This document shows positions 34,603 through 43,261 of a stretch of 64,000 nt of DNA, in pieces. Each line of letters opens with the position of its first letter. Position 1 is the stretch's first letter. Both the position numbers and the translations under genes were made by a program. Location: positions 1 through 64,000 of the forward strand of contig CAKQDU010000001.1 in NCBI GenBank assembly GCA_934229625.1, read 5' to 3'. The notes beneath the pieces were generated by a model that made no database searches, had not been told where the DNA came from, and saw only the letters and a list, made by a program, of their open reading frames with translations. This DNA is from an uncultured Alphaproteobacteria bacterium. Lineage in GTDB: Bacteria > Pseudomonadota > Alphaproteobacteria > RF32 > CAG-239.

Positions 34603-35259
34603 ATGTATAAAAAATTTATGGAAAACGGGCGCAGTATGATTGAGATGTTGGGCGTTCTGGCGATTATCGCAGTACTTAGTGTAGGTGGTATCGCCGGATA
34701 TTCAAAAGCTATGGAAAAGTACAAGATAAATAAACTGATAACCGATTATAATAATTTAATTTTCGGGCTGTTGGAATACAGACAAAATTTGCAAGAGCAG
34801 CTAAAAGGTCAAGTTTTTTTGTCTGATATGTTGATTTCTTTAAATTTAATACCCAACACTTGGCAAAAAATTTCATCTCAATATATGCAGGATAATTATG
34901 GAAATTTTATCGGTACGTTTTACAGAGAGTACAGCAATGCGTACGAATATGCCAGTCCAGAGGAATCGGGGATTATTATTGACTTTATATTCGGCGGGTT
35001 GACGGAAAATGACAAAGGTGAAAAAATCGCAGCTAACTTTAACGGAAATTTATGTTTTGAAGTTTTGGATAAAATCGCGGTGCCACTTCATTATACCATA
35101 AGAGGAATTTTAATGCCCGGCGGTAATGGGTATTACTACGGTGACACTTTTTGCCGTACCGGTCGTCCGTGTTTGAACACAATGACTTTATCTAAAATGA
35201 AATCAATGTGTTCCTCTTGTGATAAAACAAAAAGATGCGCCTTGACGATTATCTTGTAG
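34603..35259 (+). CDS. Prepilin-like surface protein
   Basis: A 218-residue paralog with leader MYKKFMENG (cleavage after Gly9, Glu14 at +5) and helix MLGVLAIIAVLSVGGIAG. The C-terminal motif is CLNTMTLSKMKSMCSSC with a final Cys before ALTIIL. The sequence shares DNYGNFIG and FGGL elements with the paralogs at 37971 and 62004, a subgroup that suggests a common fold. GGAGTTAG is the ribosome-binding site. Confidence 0.82.
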   Translation: MYKKFMENGRSMIEMLGVLAIIAVLSVGGIAGYSKAMEKYKINKLITDYNNLIFGLLEYRQNLQEQLKGQVFLSDMLISLNLIPNTWQKISSQYMQDNYGNFIGTFYREYSNAYEYASPEESGIIIDFIFGGLTENDKGEKIAANFNGNLCFEVLDKIAVPLHYTIRGILMPGGNGYYYGDTFCRTGRPCLNTMTLSKMKSMCSSCDKTKRCALTIIL

Positions 35260-35434
35260 TTTGCGCAAGTAAATACAAGGTAAGAGATGTGAATGTTTTG
35301 AAATTATTTATCAATACTGAAGATATAAAAAAGAGGCCAACGCATTTTATGAACTGTACCCCAGAAAGAGAAAATCCCCCTTTAAGGAAGAAGTTCATCA
35401 TAAAGCAGTTAACAACGTGGGATTTTCTGAAGAC

Positions 35435-35473
35435 AAAAAAACTTCCGATACAGAGAATATCGGAAGTTTTTTT
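35435..35473. terminator. Bidirectional terminator
   Basis: ACTTCCGATA / TATCGGAAGT flanked by A and T tracts, before the minus-strand gene ending at 35487. The 35260-35434 interval holds no gene I can support. Confidence 0.85.
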
Positions 35474-35486
35474 GTGGTTTTAAGTA

Positions 35487-36047
35487 TTATTTTTTAGCTT
35501 TTATTTGTTTGCACATACTTAAAACGCAGAAGCATAAATCATCAAAAATCAGAGCGCCAAATATAAATTTGCTTAATTTACAGGAGATGGCATAATTTTC
35601 CTGCGCTTCTTCGGCCGATTTACACAACCCTTTCGCGGCCATCATTTCAGCTGTTTTTTGGGGCAGGGGTTTGTTTCTGATGTTTGTTGACATTGTTGAT
35701 TTGATGCTTTGCTCCGCAGTTTTACGAATCAAAACGCACCATTTTTCAAGCATCTTATCTCCTTCTTTTGGTGAGACAATATCTTGAAAACGCTTGTAAT
35801 CATCCGCCGCGGACAAAGCTGCAAAAAATCTGTCTTTATCAAAAGCTTTGATATAAGAATCAGCCTCTTTGGTGCTGAATAGCGGTTTTACATTATTATC
35901 AGCCAGCATAATTTTGGCGCGTCTGTGTACAAAATAATACACCAGAACTCTGTATAAAAAGTCAAAATCGCAATCAGCAAGTGGTTTTTGTGTAAACTTT
36001 GGATAAAGTTCTTTAACAACAGATGTCAGCTTTTCACTATCAATCAT
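35487..36047 (-). CDS. Unknown protein, paralog of 36170-36700
   Basis: A 186-residue soluble helical protein. A DDYKRFQDIVSP...LEKWCVLI block (about residues 93-119) recurs in the neighbour as DDYDWFKTVVPD...LEKWANLI, and the preceding helices are also alike, so the two are tandem paralogs. I know no family. Both lie between two inverted type-2 prepilin cassettes. The start codon lacks a clear ribosome-binding site. Confidence 0.65.
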   Translation of the reverse strand: MIDSEKLTSVVKELYPKFTQKPLADCDFDFLYRVLVYYFVHRRAKIMLADNNVKPLFSTKEADSYIKAFDKDRFFAALSAADDYKRFQDIVSPKEGDKMLEKWCVLIRKTAEQSIKSTMSTNIRNKPLPQKTAEMMAAKGLCKSAEEAQENYAISCKLSKFIFGALIFDDLCFCVLSMCKQIKAKK

Positions 36048-36125
36048 ACATAAAAAAATTAAAGTTAATAATAAATTTGATGATTATTTTATAATCTATT
36101 CTTTTATTTTTGTCAATATATAAAC

Positions 36126-36164
36126 AAAAAAGACTCCTGATACTATAAAATATCAGAAGTCTTA
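36126..36164. terminator. Terminator between paralogs
   Basis: AAAAAGACTCCTGATA pairs with TATCAGAAGTCTTAT (one mismatch). It separates the two minus-strand paralogs, which are thus separate units. Confidence 0.7.
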
Positions 36165-36169
36165 TAATG

Positions 36170-36700
36170 TTACTCATGCAATTTCATGGTTTTCAAAAAT
36201 GAACAGCAGAAAAAAGCGGACATGCAAGCCATGCCAAATGTTTCAATATCCTTAGTCAGCACAGCTACATACAAATCTTTGCGAGATTTAGGAAAATCGT
36301 GGCGCGATACGACATAACCAGCAATAAGGTTGGCCCATTTTTCCAAAATCTCATCGGCAGAACCGTCCGGAACAACAGTCTTAAACCAGTCGTAGTCGTC
36401 TTTATTCTGCACCATTTCCCATAATTCGCTTTTAGAACAGTAGCAATCGCAGAAATTGTTACCGGTACAATAAGCGTGTTCAGCCATAAACTTCAGCAAT
36501 TCTGCCGTATCGTTTGACGGAAACAGCAAAGGCGCTTTCTTGATGTGAAGCAAGGTTTTTGTCAATTTTACGGCTTCGTAATGAAGCAAGGCACCCTGCA
36601 GTTTATCAAAATTTAAATCGAAAAACTCCGGCGCAAAAAGCTGCTTGGCTAATGAAGCTGCCATAACGAAAAACTTAGAATTTTTAGAACTCATACGCAT
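36170..36700 (-). CDS. Unknown protein, paralog of 35487-36047
   Basis: A 176-residue soluble protein, Cys-rich in the middle (GNNFCDCYCSKSE) and near the C terminus (CMSAFFCCSF). It shares the DDY..F...V....LEKW..LI block with the neighbour. Start may be 36700 or the Met two codons on; no ribosome-binding site is evident. Function unknown. Divergence between the copies is large, so the duplication is old. Confidence 0.65.
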   Translation of the reverse strand: MRMSSKNSKFFVMAASLAKQLFAPEFFDLNFDKLQGALLHYEAVKLTKTLLHIKKAPLLFPSNDTAELLKFMAEHAYCTGNNFCDCYCSKSELWEMVQNKDDYDWFKTVVPDGSADEILEKWANLIAGYVVSRHDFPKSRKDLYVAVLTKDIETFGMACMSAFFCCSFLKTMKLHE

Positions 36701-36796
36701 AAAAATTAGTTAATAATTAAAATATATTTTATAAATATAAATATTTTGTTTTTTTGTCAAATAAAAAATTAAATATGAGCTAAAAAAAATATATCA

Positions 36797-37459
36797 TTAA
36801 AATACAAAAACAATTCCGCAAGCATTATTGGTGCAAGTGTGGCAAATTTCATTTACCTCCGTCAATGTTATGTTGCGCAGGCATTTCAGCGGCTGATTTG
36901 TTGTGACAGATTTATTTGTGCCATGACAAAAAGCATCGCCGGCATATTCTGTATTTTGCGATGTGGGGATAACTGTCATGGCAATCATTTGCGAAGCCAT
37001 TTGCTGACCTATATCAATAAAGAATGTTTTACATAAATTTTTTGAAAACGTGGAATCTGTTTTATTTAATGAAAAATGTAAATCTAAAACATATTTTCCC
37101 GGATTTATATAACCTTCGGTCAAACTTGTGTTTGAAAAATAAATACGCAAATCATGTCCGTTACTATCGCGAATGAGTTTGCTTCCGGAACGTTTCCAAG
37201 TTTGCGGCACTAAGTTTGTGGCGAATATAAATTCATCTAAATCGATATTGCTTTGCGGAGCTGAATTTTTTATAAAATTGTTTTTATATTCTATCAATCC
37301 GGTAATTAGCATTGTGTATTCGTTGATAGTTTTATTTATTTTATACTTTTCCATCGCTTTGCCATATCCGGCGATGCCGCCAACCGATAGCACTCCGACA
37401 ATGGCTAATACGCCGAGCATTTCTATCATGCTGCGACCTGTTTCAAAATTTTTATACAT
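36797..37459 (-). CDS. Prepilin-like surface protein
   Basis: A 220-residue paralog with leader MYKNFETG (cleavage after Gly8) and the standard helix, here followed by GYGKAMEKYKINK. The C-terminal motif is CLRNITLTEVNEICHTC plus a final Cys. The central region is distinct from the others, including an NPGKYVLDLHFSL strand. GGAGG precedes the ATG. It points toward the cassette at 34603 across the two unknown paralogs. Confidence 0.82.
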   Translation of the reverse strand: MYKNFETGRSMIEMLGVLAIVGVLSVGGIAGYGKAMEKYKINKTINEYTMLITGLIEYKNNFIKNSAPQSNIDLDEFIFATNLVPQTWKRSGSKLIRDSNGHDLRIYFSNTSLTEGYINPGKYVLDLHFSLNKTDSTFSKNLCKTFFIDIGQQMASQMIAMTVIPTSQNTEYAGDAFCHGTNKSVTTNQPLKCLRNITLTEVNEICHTCTNNACGIVFVF

Positions 37460-37488
37460 ATTTCTAACCTCCGTTTAATTTGTTGTAT

Positions 37489-37695
37489 GTAAAACAAAAC
37501 CCACCAAAATTGGCGGGCGGATGTTGAGAAACCGTAATACAATTAGAACGGCTCGGCTTATTCAGCTCATAGCCATATTCAGCCGACATCCGCCTAACAG
37601 ACAGAAATCGGCATAACAAAATTTAAGTCGTTTATGCATAACGACTAATTGTATTAAAGGGTTCTCACGCCCTAGATAAGCTATTACCTATCCGA
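37489..37695 (-). ncRNA. Structured attenuator leader, type 2, copy F
   Basis: Minus strand. Closing helix TAATACAATTAG (37656-37645 complement) / CTAATTGTATTA (37546-37535 complement), perfect 12 bp but different in sequence from copy E. The loop TGAGAA (37667-37662) pairs with TTCTCA (37530-37525). The terminator is CCCGCCA/TGGTGGG then TTTTGTTTT (37517-37490). Every helix differs from copy E yet still pairs. Confidence 0.82.
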
Positions 37696-37700
37696 TATTT

Positions 37701-37729
37701 ATTTTAATGAAATAAAATCCGAAAGTAAA
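37701..37729 (-). promoter_or_regulatory. Promoter of type-2 prepilin cassette F
   Basis: Minus strand TTTACT (37729-37724), 17-nt spacer, TAAAAT (37706-37701). Confidence 0.7.
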
Positions 37730-37768
37730 GAAGATTTTATAAAATATACAAAAATCAAAGCGTTATTA

Positions 37769-37970
37769 TGGTCGAAAGTGTGTAAAAAAAACGACCGTTT
37801 AAAATGGACAGTTTTTAGGCTGTTTTTTGTAGTCTAGCAAAGGTTGCCGGAATTTGCAATAACTTTTTATATTTGCGATGTTTTTTGTGGTTTTGTAAGA
37901 ATTATCAGCGTCTTATTCTGAGTGTGTAAAAATAACGGTCGTTTTTTTTACACAATTGAGGAGGAATAAG
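37769..37970 (+). repeat. Type-3 prepilin leader, copy 2
   Basis: Second copy of the 47-248 leader. The 21-bp inverted repeat (37779-37799 / 37934-37954) and the GAGGAGG ribosome-binding site are identical, while about 60 bp between the arms differ. Possible promoter: TTGCAA, 17 nt, GATGTT. Confidence 0.8.
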
Positions 37971-38693
37971 ATGTTTAAGAGTATAGAATTTTTAAGAGAA
38001 CAGAGCAGGGGTGAGGGGTTTGGATTGCTTAGTCGTTGTACTCCTCGCAATGACATTTGCTCTGTCGGTCGGTCAATGATAGAAATGCTCGGCGTATTGG
38101 CAATTGTCGGCGTACTAAGCGTTGGCGGTATCGCCGGATATTCCAAAGCAATGGAAAAGTTCAAAATCAATAAATTGATAAATGAATACAATATGCTAAT
38201 CGCCGGACTGGTGGAGCATAAGTCTGAATTTCCGCTGGTCGGTGATGACCCTAACGGTCACTATCCATTGAGCGACATGATAAAGGCTCTGAACTTAGTT
38301 CCGGAAACATGGAAATATATAAATTCTGAGTATTTGGAAGACAGTTTCGGAAATTATATTAAACCTCGTTCGGGAGTGGTTACGGATATACCGCAAATTG
38401 TTTTAGACTTCAATTTAGGCGGTTTGGGGCTGGATGCTGACGGCAATCAAATATCTTCTTCATTTTCAGAAAAAATGTGTTTTGAGATGTTTAATAACGT
38501 GGTATACCCTCTGCATTCTGTATTAGTCCGCGCCTATTTATTTAGAAGCGGAATTAGCAATAGTATGTACTATGGAGGTCATTACTGCGGCGGAGGAAAT
38601 AAATGCATTTCCGAACTATCTTTAACGGATATGAAAGAAATGTGTTCTTCTTGCGATGGAAAAAGACGTTGTAATCTGACTATCGCCTTTTAG
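37971..38693 (+). CDS. Prepilin-like surface protein with long leader
   Basis: A 240-residue paralog of the 249-959 gene in its first ~50 residues: MFKSIEFLREQSRGEG is identical. The leader ends at Gly33 with Glu38 at +5, and contains a mutated palindromic repeat. After the hydrophobic helix the sequence instead follows the 34603/62004 subgroup (DSFGNYIKP, FNLGGLGLDADGN, CISELSLTDMKEMCSSC). The join of one N-terminal module to a different body suggests past recombination. Confidence 0.82.
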   Translation: MFKSIEFLREQSRGEGFGLLSRCTPRNDICSVGRSMIEMLGVLAIVGVLSVGGIAGYSKAMEKFKINKLINEYNMLIAGLVEHKSEFPLVGDDPNGHYPLSDMIKALNLVPETWKYINSEYLEDSFGNYIKPRSGVVTDIPQIVLDFNLGGLGLDADGNQISSSFSEKMCFEMFNNVVYPLHSVLVRAYLFRSGISNSMYYGGHYCGGGNKCISELSLTDMKEMCSSCDGKRRCNLTIAF

Positions 38694-38707
38694 ACATCGT
38701 TTTAACA

Positions 38708-39868
38708 CTATACTTTAACGGCATGCGCCGAAGCCCACGCCCAATGCAGGTTAAAACCGCCGAGTTCGCCCGTAACGTCTAATACTTCTCCTATAAAAAA
38801 CAGGTGAGGGCAGAGTTTGCTTTCCAGGGTCTGTGATGAAATCTGACTGACATCAATGCCTCCGGCTGTGACTTCGGCTTTGTCAAATCCCATTGTTTTG
38901 AGTGGCACAAATGCAAAACGTGTCAACCGTTCTTTTAGTAATAGTTTGTTTTTATTGCTTAAATTTTCAATTTTACAATCCATACTGCCGATGAGTTTTT
39001 TTGCCAGATGAAGTGGTAAAATATTACTGACTATTTGACTGATGTTTTTTTTCGCCTGATTTTGCAACAAATCATCAAAGTTTGTACCATTTAAAAAATC
39101 TATAAACAAATTCTGCCCATTTTGCCAATATAAGGAAGCGTTTAATACCGCCGGTCCGGAAATTCCCATGTGTGTGAACAATAAATCGTTACAGATTTTT
39201 TTCTTGTCTATTGTTATGGTGACCGGGACAGAAACACCTGCAAGCTCTGAACAGAAAGAACGTAAATCTGTCTGAGCGATTAAACCGACCAGAGCCGGAC
39301 GTGGATTTATAATTTTATGTCCGAATTGCTTGGCTATTTTATATCCCATATCGGTTGCTCCGATTTTTGGATAAGATATTCCGCCGGTCGCAACAATCAG
39401 ATTGCTGCAAGAAAAAAATCCTGAATTTGTTTCAATTTTGAAAATATCATCTTGTTTGCTAATGCTGTTTATGAGGCATTTTGTTTGTATTTTAACGTTT
39501 TTTTTCAGGCATTTTTGTAGCAGCATCTCCGCGATTTCTGAGGCGGAAAAAGCAAACATTTGTTTGTTTTGGCGTTCTTCATATTTGATATGGTATTGTT
39601 CTAAATCTTTTATAATATCAAGAGGCTTAAAGCGCGCCAGCGCTGATTTTACAAAATGCCTGTTGCTGCAAAGATAGTTATCCGAAGTGACGCCGATGTT
39701 TGTGAAATTACATCTTCCTCCGCCTGAAATTTTGACTTTTGAGGCAATTTGCGGATTTTTTTCAAGAACTAAAACATTGCCGTATTGCGCCATGTTCTCG
39801 GCACACATCAATCCCGATGCGCCGGCGCCTATTATGATGCTTGTGAAGTATTGTCTGTTTTGTTCCAT
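38708..39868 (-). CDS. BaiN/HI0933-type flavoprotein
   Basis: A 386-residue FAD-dependent oxidoreductase of the HI0933 family. IIGAGASGLMCAENMA (about 12-27) is the FAD-binding Rossmann motif, KVKISGGGRCNFTN (about 48-61) is the family signature, and ATGGISYPKIGATDMG and GEVLDVTGELGGFNLHWAWASA complete it. BaiN in clostridia reduces bile-acid intermediates, but most members have unknown substrates, so no bile-acid role is claimed. Confidence 0.88.
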   Translation of the reverse strand: MEQNRQYFTSIIIGAGASGLMCAENMAQYGNVLVLEKNPQIASKVKISGGGRCNFTNIGVTSDNYLCSNRHFVKSALARFKPLDIIKDLEQYHIKYEERQNKQMFAFSASEIAEMLLQKCLKKNVKIQTKCLINSISKQDDIFKIETNSGFFSCSNLIVATGGISYPKIGATDMGYKIAKQFGHKIINPRPALVGLIAQTDLRSFCSELAGVSVPVTITIDKKKICNDLLFTHMGISGPAVLNASLYWQNGQNLFIDFLNGTNFDDLLQNQAKKNISQIVSNILPLHLAKKLIGSMDCKIENLSNKNKLLLKERLTRFAFVPLKTMGFDKAEVTAGGIDVSQISSQTLESKLCPHLFFIGEVLDVTGELGGFNLHWAWASAHAVKV

Positions 39869-39940
39869 TTTTGTGTATACTTAAAATTAAATCCGCCGCT
39901 TTACATTAAAGGGCGGATAAAGGTTATTTACAATATTTAA

Positions 39941-40357
39941 TCAATCAAAATGATTTAAGTCAACAGGCTTTTCTTCTGCTTCTGCTGCAGATGAATCTGA
40001 TTTCTGTTCATTTTTATTCTCAGTCTGTTCTGCAGATTGTTCTTCAACCGGTGTATCATTTTGCGTATGTGTTTCAGCTTGTTTAATGTAATCACCCATA
40101 AATTTCAAAGCTTCTTCAGTTTCTTCCGGAGTGTTTTCTTCCGGTTCTTTTTCGGCTTGCGGAGTATTTTTACGGTTATCAATATCGGTTTTAACTTTTT
40201 CTATTTTACTTTTTGTGCTTTTAGAAACTTCTTTAGCTGCGTCTAAACTATTTTTGAACTTTTCTTCAAGCATTTGGCGCAAAGCCGGTAGTTTTTCAGC
40301 ATTAAAAATTGCCAAAACGCCGACAATAACTAAAAACCAACCAAAGAATCCATCCAT
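39941..40357 (-). CDS. TatA/TatB-like membrane-anchored protein
   Basis: A 138-residue protein with one N-terminal helix (MDGFFGWFLVIVGVLAIF), a short hinge NAEKLPALRQML and an amphipathic helix, then a long acidic tail. This is the layout of TatA/TatB, and NAEKLP resembles their FGPxKLP hinge. It follows SPOR and nagZ genes, as tat genes do in many alphaproteobacteria. There is no tatC nearby and the hinge lacks the Phe-Gly pair, so the assignment is cautious. Confidence 0.55.
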   Translation of the reverse strand: MDGFFGWFLVIVGVLAIFNAEKLPALRQMLEEKFKNSLDAAKEVSKSTKSKIEKVKTDIDNRKNTPQAEKEPEENTPEETEEALKFMGDYIKQAETHTQNDTPVEEQSAEQTENKNEQKSDSSAAEAEEKPVDLNHFD

Positions 40358-40373
40358 AATTTTTCTCCTTAAT

Positions 40374-41429
40374 TTATTTGCGGATGCGATTTAGAATTTC
40401 TGTCGCATCATATTCAGAACTATAAGATATAATATTTTTCAGCGCTGCACAATATTTATTTTTCACCTGTTCATAGCTTTGCGTCTGCATGGTTCTGGCA
40501 ATAATTTTTTGTATATTTTGCAAGCGTTCAGCCGCAGCATCGCTTAAAAATAATTTGCTTTGAGATAATTCCTCGTTGGCGGAAAAATCGGCATTTCCCA
40601 AACAAACCGCGTCACATCCGGCTGCAATTGCTCGATTGGCGCGTTCAGATATTGAGCCTTTTAAGGCATGCATCATCAACGCATCTGAAACCAAAAATCC
40701 GTTGAATCCGATAATTCCGCGTATAATCTCTTTAATAATGGTTTTTGATTCTCCAGACGGGTGGAAAGCATCTATTGAGGTTAGCAAAAGATGTGCGACC
40801 ATCCCCATCGGAGCTTTATTCAATTTTTGAAAAGGATAGAAGTCTTGTTGCAATGTGTTTATATCATCTTCAATAACTGGTAATTCCAAATGCGGGTCGC
40901 TTTGCGCTCTGCCGTGACCGGGCAGATGCTTGATGCAAGGACAAATGCCGTTTGACATATATTCTTCAATCATGGCTTTGCCGAGCAAGGCGATTTTTTC
41001 TTTGTCGCCGCCAAAACAACGACCTTTTAAAACATCGGAGCTGAATGTATAATAAGTATCAAGCACCGGAGCAAAATTGACATTGATACCGCAGTTTTTT
41101 AGGTCAAAAGAGGCTAAAAAAGCATGCAGGCGAGCTAGCTCCGGCGAGGTTAGCGACATTTGTTCTGTCAGCGGAGTAAATTCCGGCTCGCATAAACGGC
41201 GCACGCGGCCGCCTTCTTGGTCGGTTGCAATTAAAACATCTTCCCGTCCGATGGTTTCTTTAATTTCTTTGCACAGCGCACTTAGCTGTTCTTTATCGCA
41301 CACATTTGTACAACCTTTGGCAAACAAGCATACGCCTAGCGGATTACTTTTTGCAAACAATCGCTTTTCGTCATCGTTTAGACGATAGCCTTGTACAGAT
41401 AAAAAAGCCGGCAGTATGTTTTTTGTCAT
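40374..41429 (-). CDS. nagZ: Beta-N-acetylglucosaminidase NagZ
   Basis: A 351-residue GH3 enzyme of peptidoglycan recycling, which removes GlcNAc from GlcNAc-anhydro-muropeptides in the cytosol. ATDQEGGRVRRL and CIKHLPGHGRAQSDPH (the catalytic His loop) are present, and VSDALMMHAL has the nucleophilic Asp. It starts 6 nt after the SPOR gene stop, the common alphaproteobacterial pairing. Confidence 0.95.
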   Translation of the reverse strand: MTKNILPAFLSVQGYRLNDDEKRLFAKSNPLGVCLFAKGCTNVCDKEQLSALCKEIKETIGREDVLIATDQEGGRVRRLCEPEFTPLTEQMSLTSPELARLHAFLASFDLKNCGINVNFAPVLDTYYTFSSDVLKGRCFGGDKEKIALLGKAMIEEYMSNGICPCIKHLPGHGRAQSDPHLELPVIEDDINTLQQDFYPFQKLNKAPMGMVAHLLLTSIDAFHPSGESKTIIKEIIRGIIGFNGFLVSDALMMHALKGSISERANRAIAAGCDAVCLGNADFSANEELSQSKLFLSDAAAERLQNIQKIIARTMQTQSYEQVKNKYCAALKNIISYSSEYDATEILNRIRK

Positions 41430-41435
41430 GAGTTT

Positions 41436-42347
41436 TTACTTTTCTTTAGCAATGCAGTCGCGCAAACCCTTGGCTTTAAGCAAAGCGCAGGCTTGGGCGG
41501 CAGCGGCTTTGTCGGCAAAAGAACCGGCGCGTAGACGATAGAACATTCCTTGTGCGCCCAAATCTGAAGCCTGAATTTCATGCGGCATTTTTTTAAGGTC
41601 AGAATATTTTGCCGAAAGGTCTGTCCATGTTTTTTCTACCGCCGCTTTGTTTTTGGAAGCGATAAGCTGAATTTGCCATCCGCCTGCAGCAACCGGAGCC
41701 GAAGCAGTTTTTTCGGCTGTTTTTTCCTGAGGCGCAGCGGCTTTTTCCTGCGCGGCAGGTTTAGTTGAAGCTGTATCTGCCAATAAATCAGCAGGTTTAG
41801 ACGGAACATTGCCGCTGACAGCGTCTTTTTTATCCTCAGCCGGTTTTTCCGGTGCTTTTTCGATAGGTGCTTCGGCAGTTTTTTCTGCGGCGACCTCATC
41901 AACTATTTGGTCTAAATTATTGGCGTTGGTGTCAACATCCGAAACATCCGGAGCTATATCAGGTAATTTAGGAGTTTCCGGTTTTGGCAGCAGATTTTCA
42001 ACAACGGTATTGTCAACTTCTTTTTTTTCTACAATATTATAGACGTTTTTATCCTGATTCGGAATATCCATTCCTCCCGGATTTTCCGGTTTAATTTTTA
42101 TTGCGGTTTGCGGACGCCGGATAATGGGAATTTCTTTTTCTGTTTCGGCATATTGAGGCGCCAACACAAACCAGCCGACAACTCCGGCCAGTGCAATTCC
42201 GGCAAATGTACCCAAAAAATTATTGCGAGAACGAGCCAATTCGCTGCGGCGTTCTTCCAGAGTGGCAATTTTTTGATTGGCTACTTTTTGTTTAAAATCA
42301 TTTAAATAGTCATCGTTTTTATTAAAAAAATCTTGATACATTGACAA
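41436..42347 (-). CDS. SPOR-domain division/envelope protein
   Basis: A 303-residue bitopic protein. A cytosolic start is followed by one membrane helix (about 45-63, FLGTFAGIALAGVVGWFVL), a long Pro/Ala/Glu/Lys-rich periplasmic linker, and a C-terminal SPOR domain (about 222-300; GGWQIQLIASKNKAAVEKTW, RLRAGSFADKAAAAQACALL). SPOR domains bind denuded glycan at division sites. It heads the operon with nagZ. Confidence 0.9.
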   Translation of the reverse strand: MSMYQDFFNKNDDYLNDFKQKVANQKIATLEERRSELARSRNNFLGTFAGIALAGVVGWFVLAPQYAETEKEIPIIRRPQTAIKIKPENPGGMDIPNQDKNVYNIVEKKEVDNTVVENLLPKPETPKLPDIAPDVSDVDTNANNLDQIVDEVAAEKTAEAPIEKAPEKPAEDKKDAVSGNVPSKPADLLADTASTKPAAQEKAAAPQEKTAEKTASAPVAAGGWQIQLIASKNKAAVEKTWTDLSAKYSDLKKMPHEIQASDLGAQGMFYRLRAGSFADKAAAAQACALLKAKGLRDCIAKEK

Positions 42348-42464
42348 ACCTCATTCAAAAATCTTTTTCCACTATACAATCCAATGTTTTAAAATCACTT
42401 AACATAATAAAAAAAATCTTTTTTTTTACAAAAAAATATTTATAGTGAAAACAGGGGATGTAAT

Positions 42465-43259
42465 ATGAAAATTGCCACATTGAATATAAACTCAATTAAC
42501 GCGAGATTGTCAAATCTGAGCCGCTGGCTTGAAAACAATCAACCTGATGTGATGCTGTTGCAGGAAATTAAAACCGAATTTAATAATTTTCCGTTTTTTG
42601 ATTTGCAGGTTCTGGGATATGATGCCAAAATTCTGGGACAGAAAAGCTATAATGGCGTAGCGGTTTTAAGCAAGCAGAAAATAACGGTTACTGCCGAAAA
42701 TCTGCCGGAGTTTCCAGATGAAAACGCCCGTTATTTGGAGACGGAATTAACAATAAACGGACAGAAATATGTTGTGGCATCGCTATATTTGCCAAACGGC
42801 AATCCTCCGGCGAATAATTTGGCAGATGTTTCTCGTTTTGAATATAAATTGAAATGGATGGACGCTTTTTTGCAGCATGCCGAAAAGTTGCTGCTGAAGC
42901 ATAAAAATGTAATTTTATCCGGAGATTTCAATGTGATATTAACAAAAGATGATGTTTTTGATTATGAAACATTTAAGGATAATGCCTTATGCCGTCCCGA
43001 AGTTCGGCAACGTATGCGTAAACTTGAATTTATGGGATATGCGGATGCCTATCGCTTGTTGTATCCAAAACAAACGGGATATACTTTTTGGGATTATACC
43101 GGAGCTTCTTTTGCCAATGATTTGGGAATGAGAATAGATTATGTTTTTTGTTCTCCGGCCATGACGGATAGATTGACGGCTTGTCGGATTGATAAAAATT
43201 TCAGAGCCGAAGAAAAGGCTTCTGACCATACGATTTTAATTGCTGAATTTGAGGAATAA
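42465..43259 (+). CDS. xthA: Exodeoxyribonuclease III
   Basis: A 264-residue AP endonuclease/3' exonuclease of base-excision repair. MKIATLNINSINARL, MLLQEIKT (catalytic Glu), LSGDFNVIL (Asp/Asn) and SDHTILIAEF (terminal Asp-His) are the AP-endonuclease family 1 motifs. Length is normal. It is followed after 2 nt by the S41 protease gene. Confidence 0.95.
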   Translation: MKIATLNINSINARLSNLSRWLENNQPDVMLLQEIKTEFNNFPFFDLQVLGYDAKILGQKSYNGVAVLSKQKITVTAENLPEFPDENARYLETELTINGQKYVVASLYLPNGNPPANNLADVSRFEYKLKWMDAFLQHAEKLLLKHKNVILSGDFNVILTKDDVFDYETFKDNALCRPEVRQRMRKLEFMGYADAYRLLYPKQTGYTFWDYTGASFANDLGMRIDYVFCSPAMTDRLTACRIDKNFRAEEKASDHTILIAEFEE

Positions 43260-43261
43260 AT

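Noticed and set aside
35235..35483. 82-codon frame after the 34603 prepilin gene
   Set aside because: It overlaps the prepilin end in another frame and runs into a terminator; no ribosome-binding site and no protein-like character. An alternative frame here (GAG GCC AAC...) looks more protein-like but has no start.
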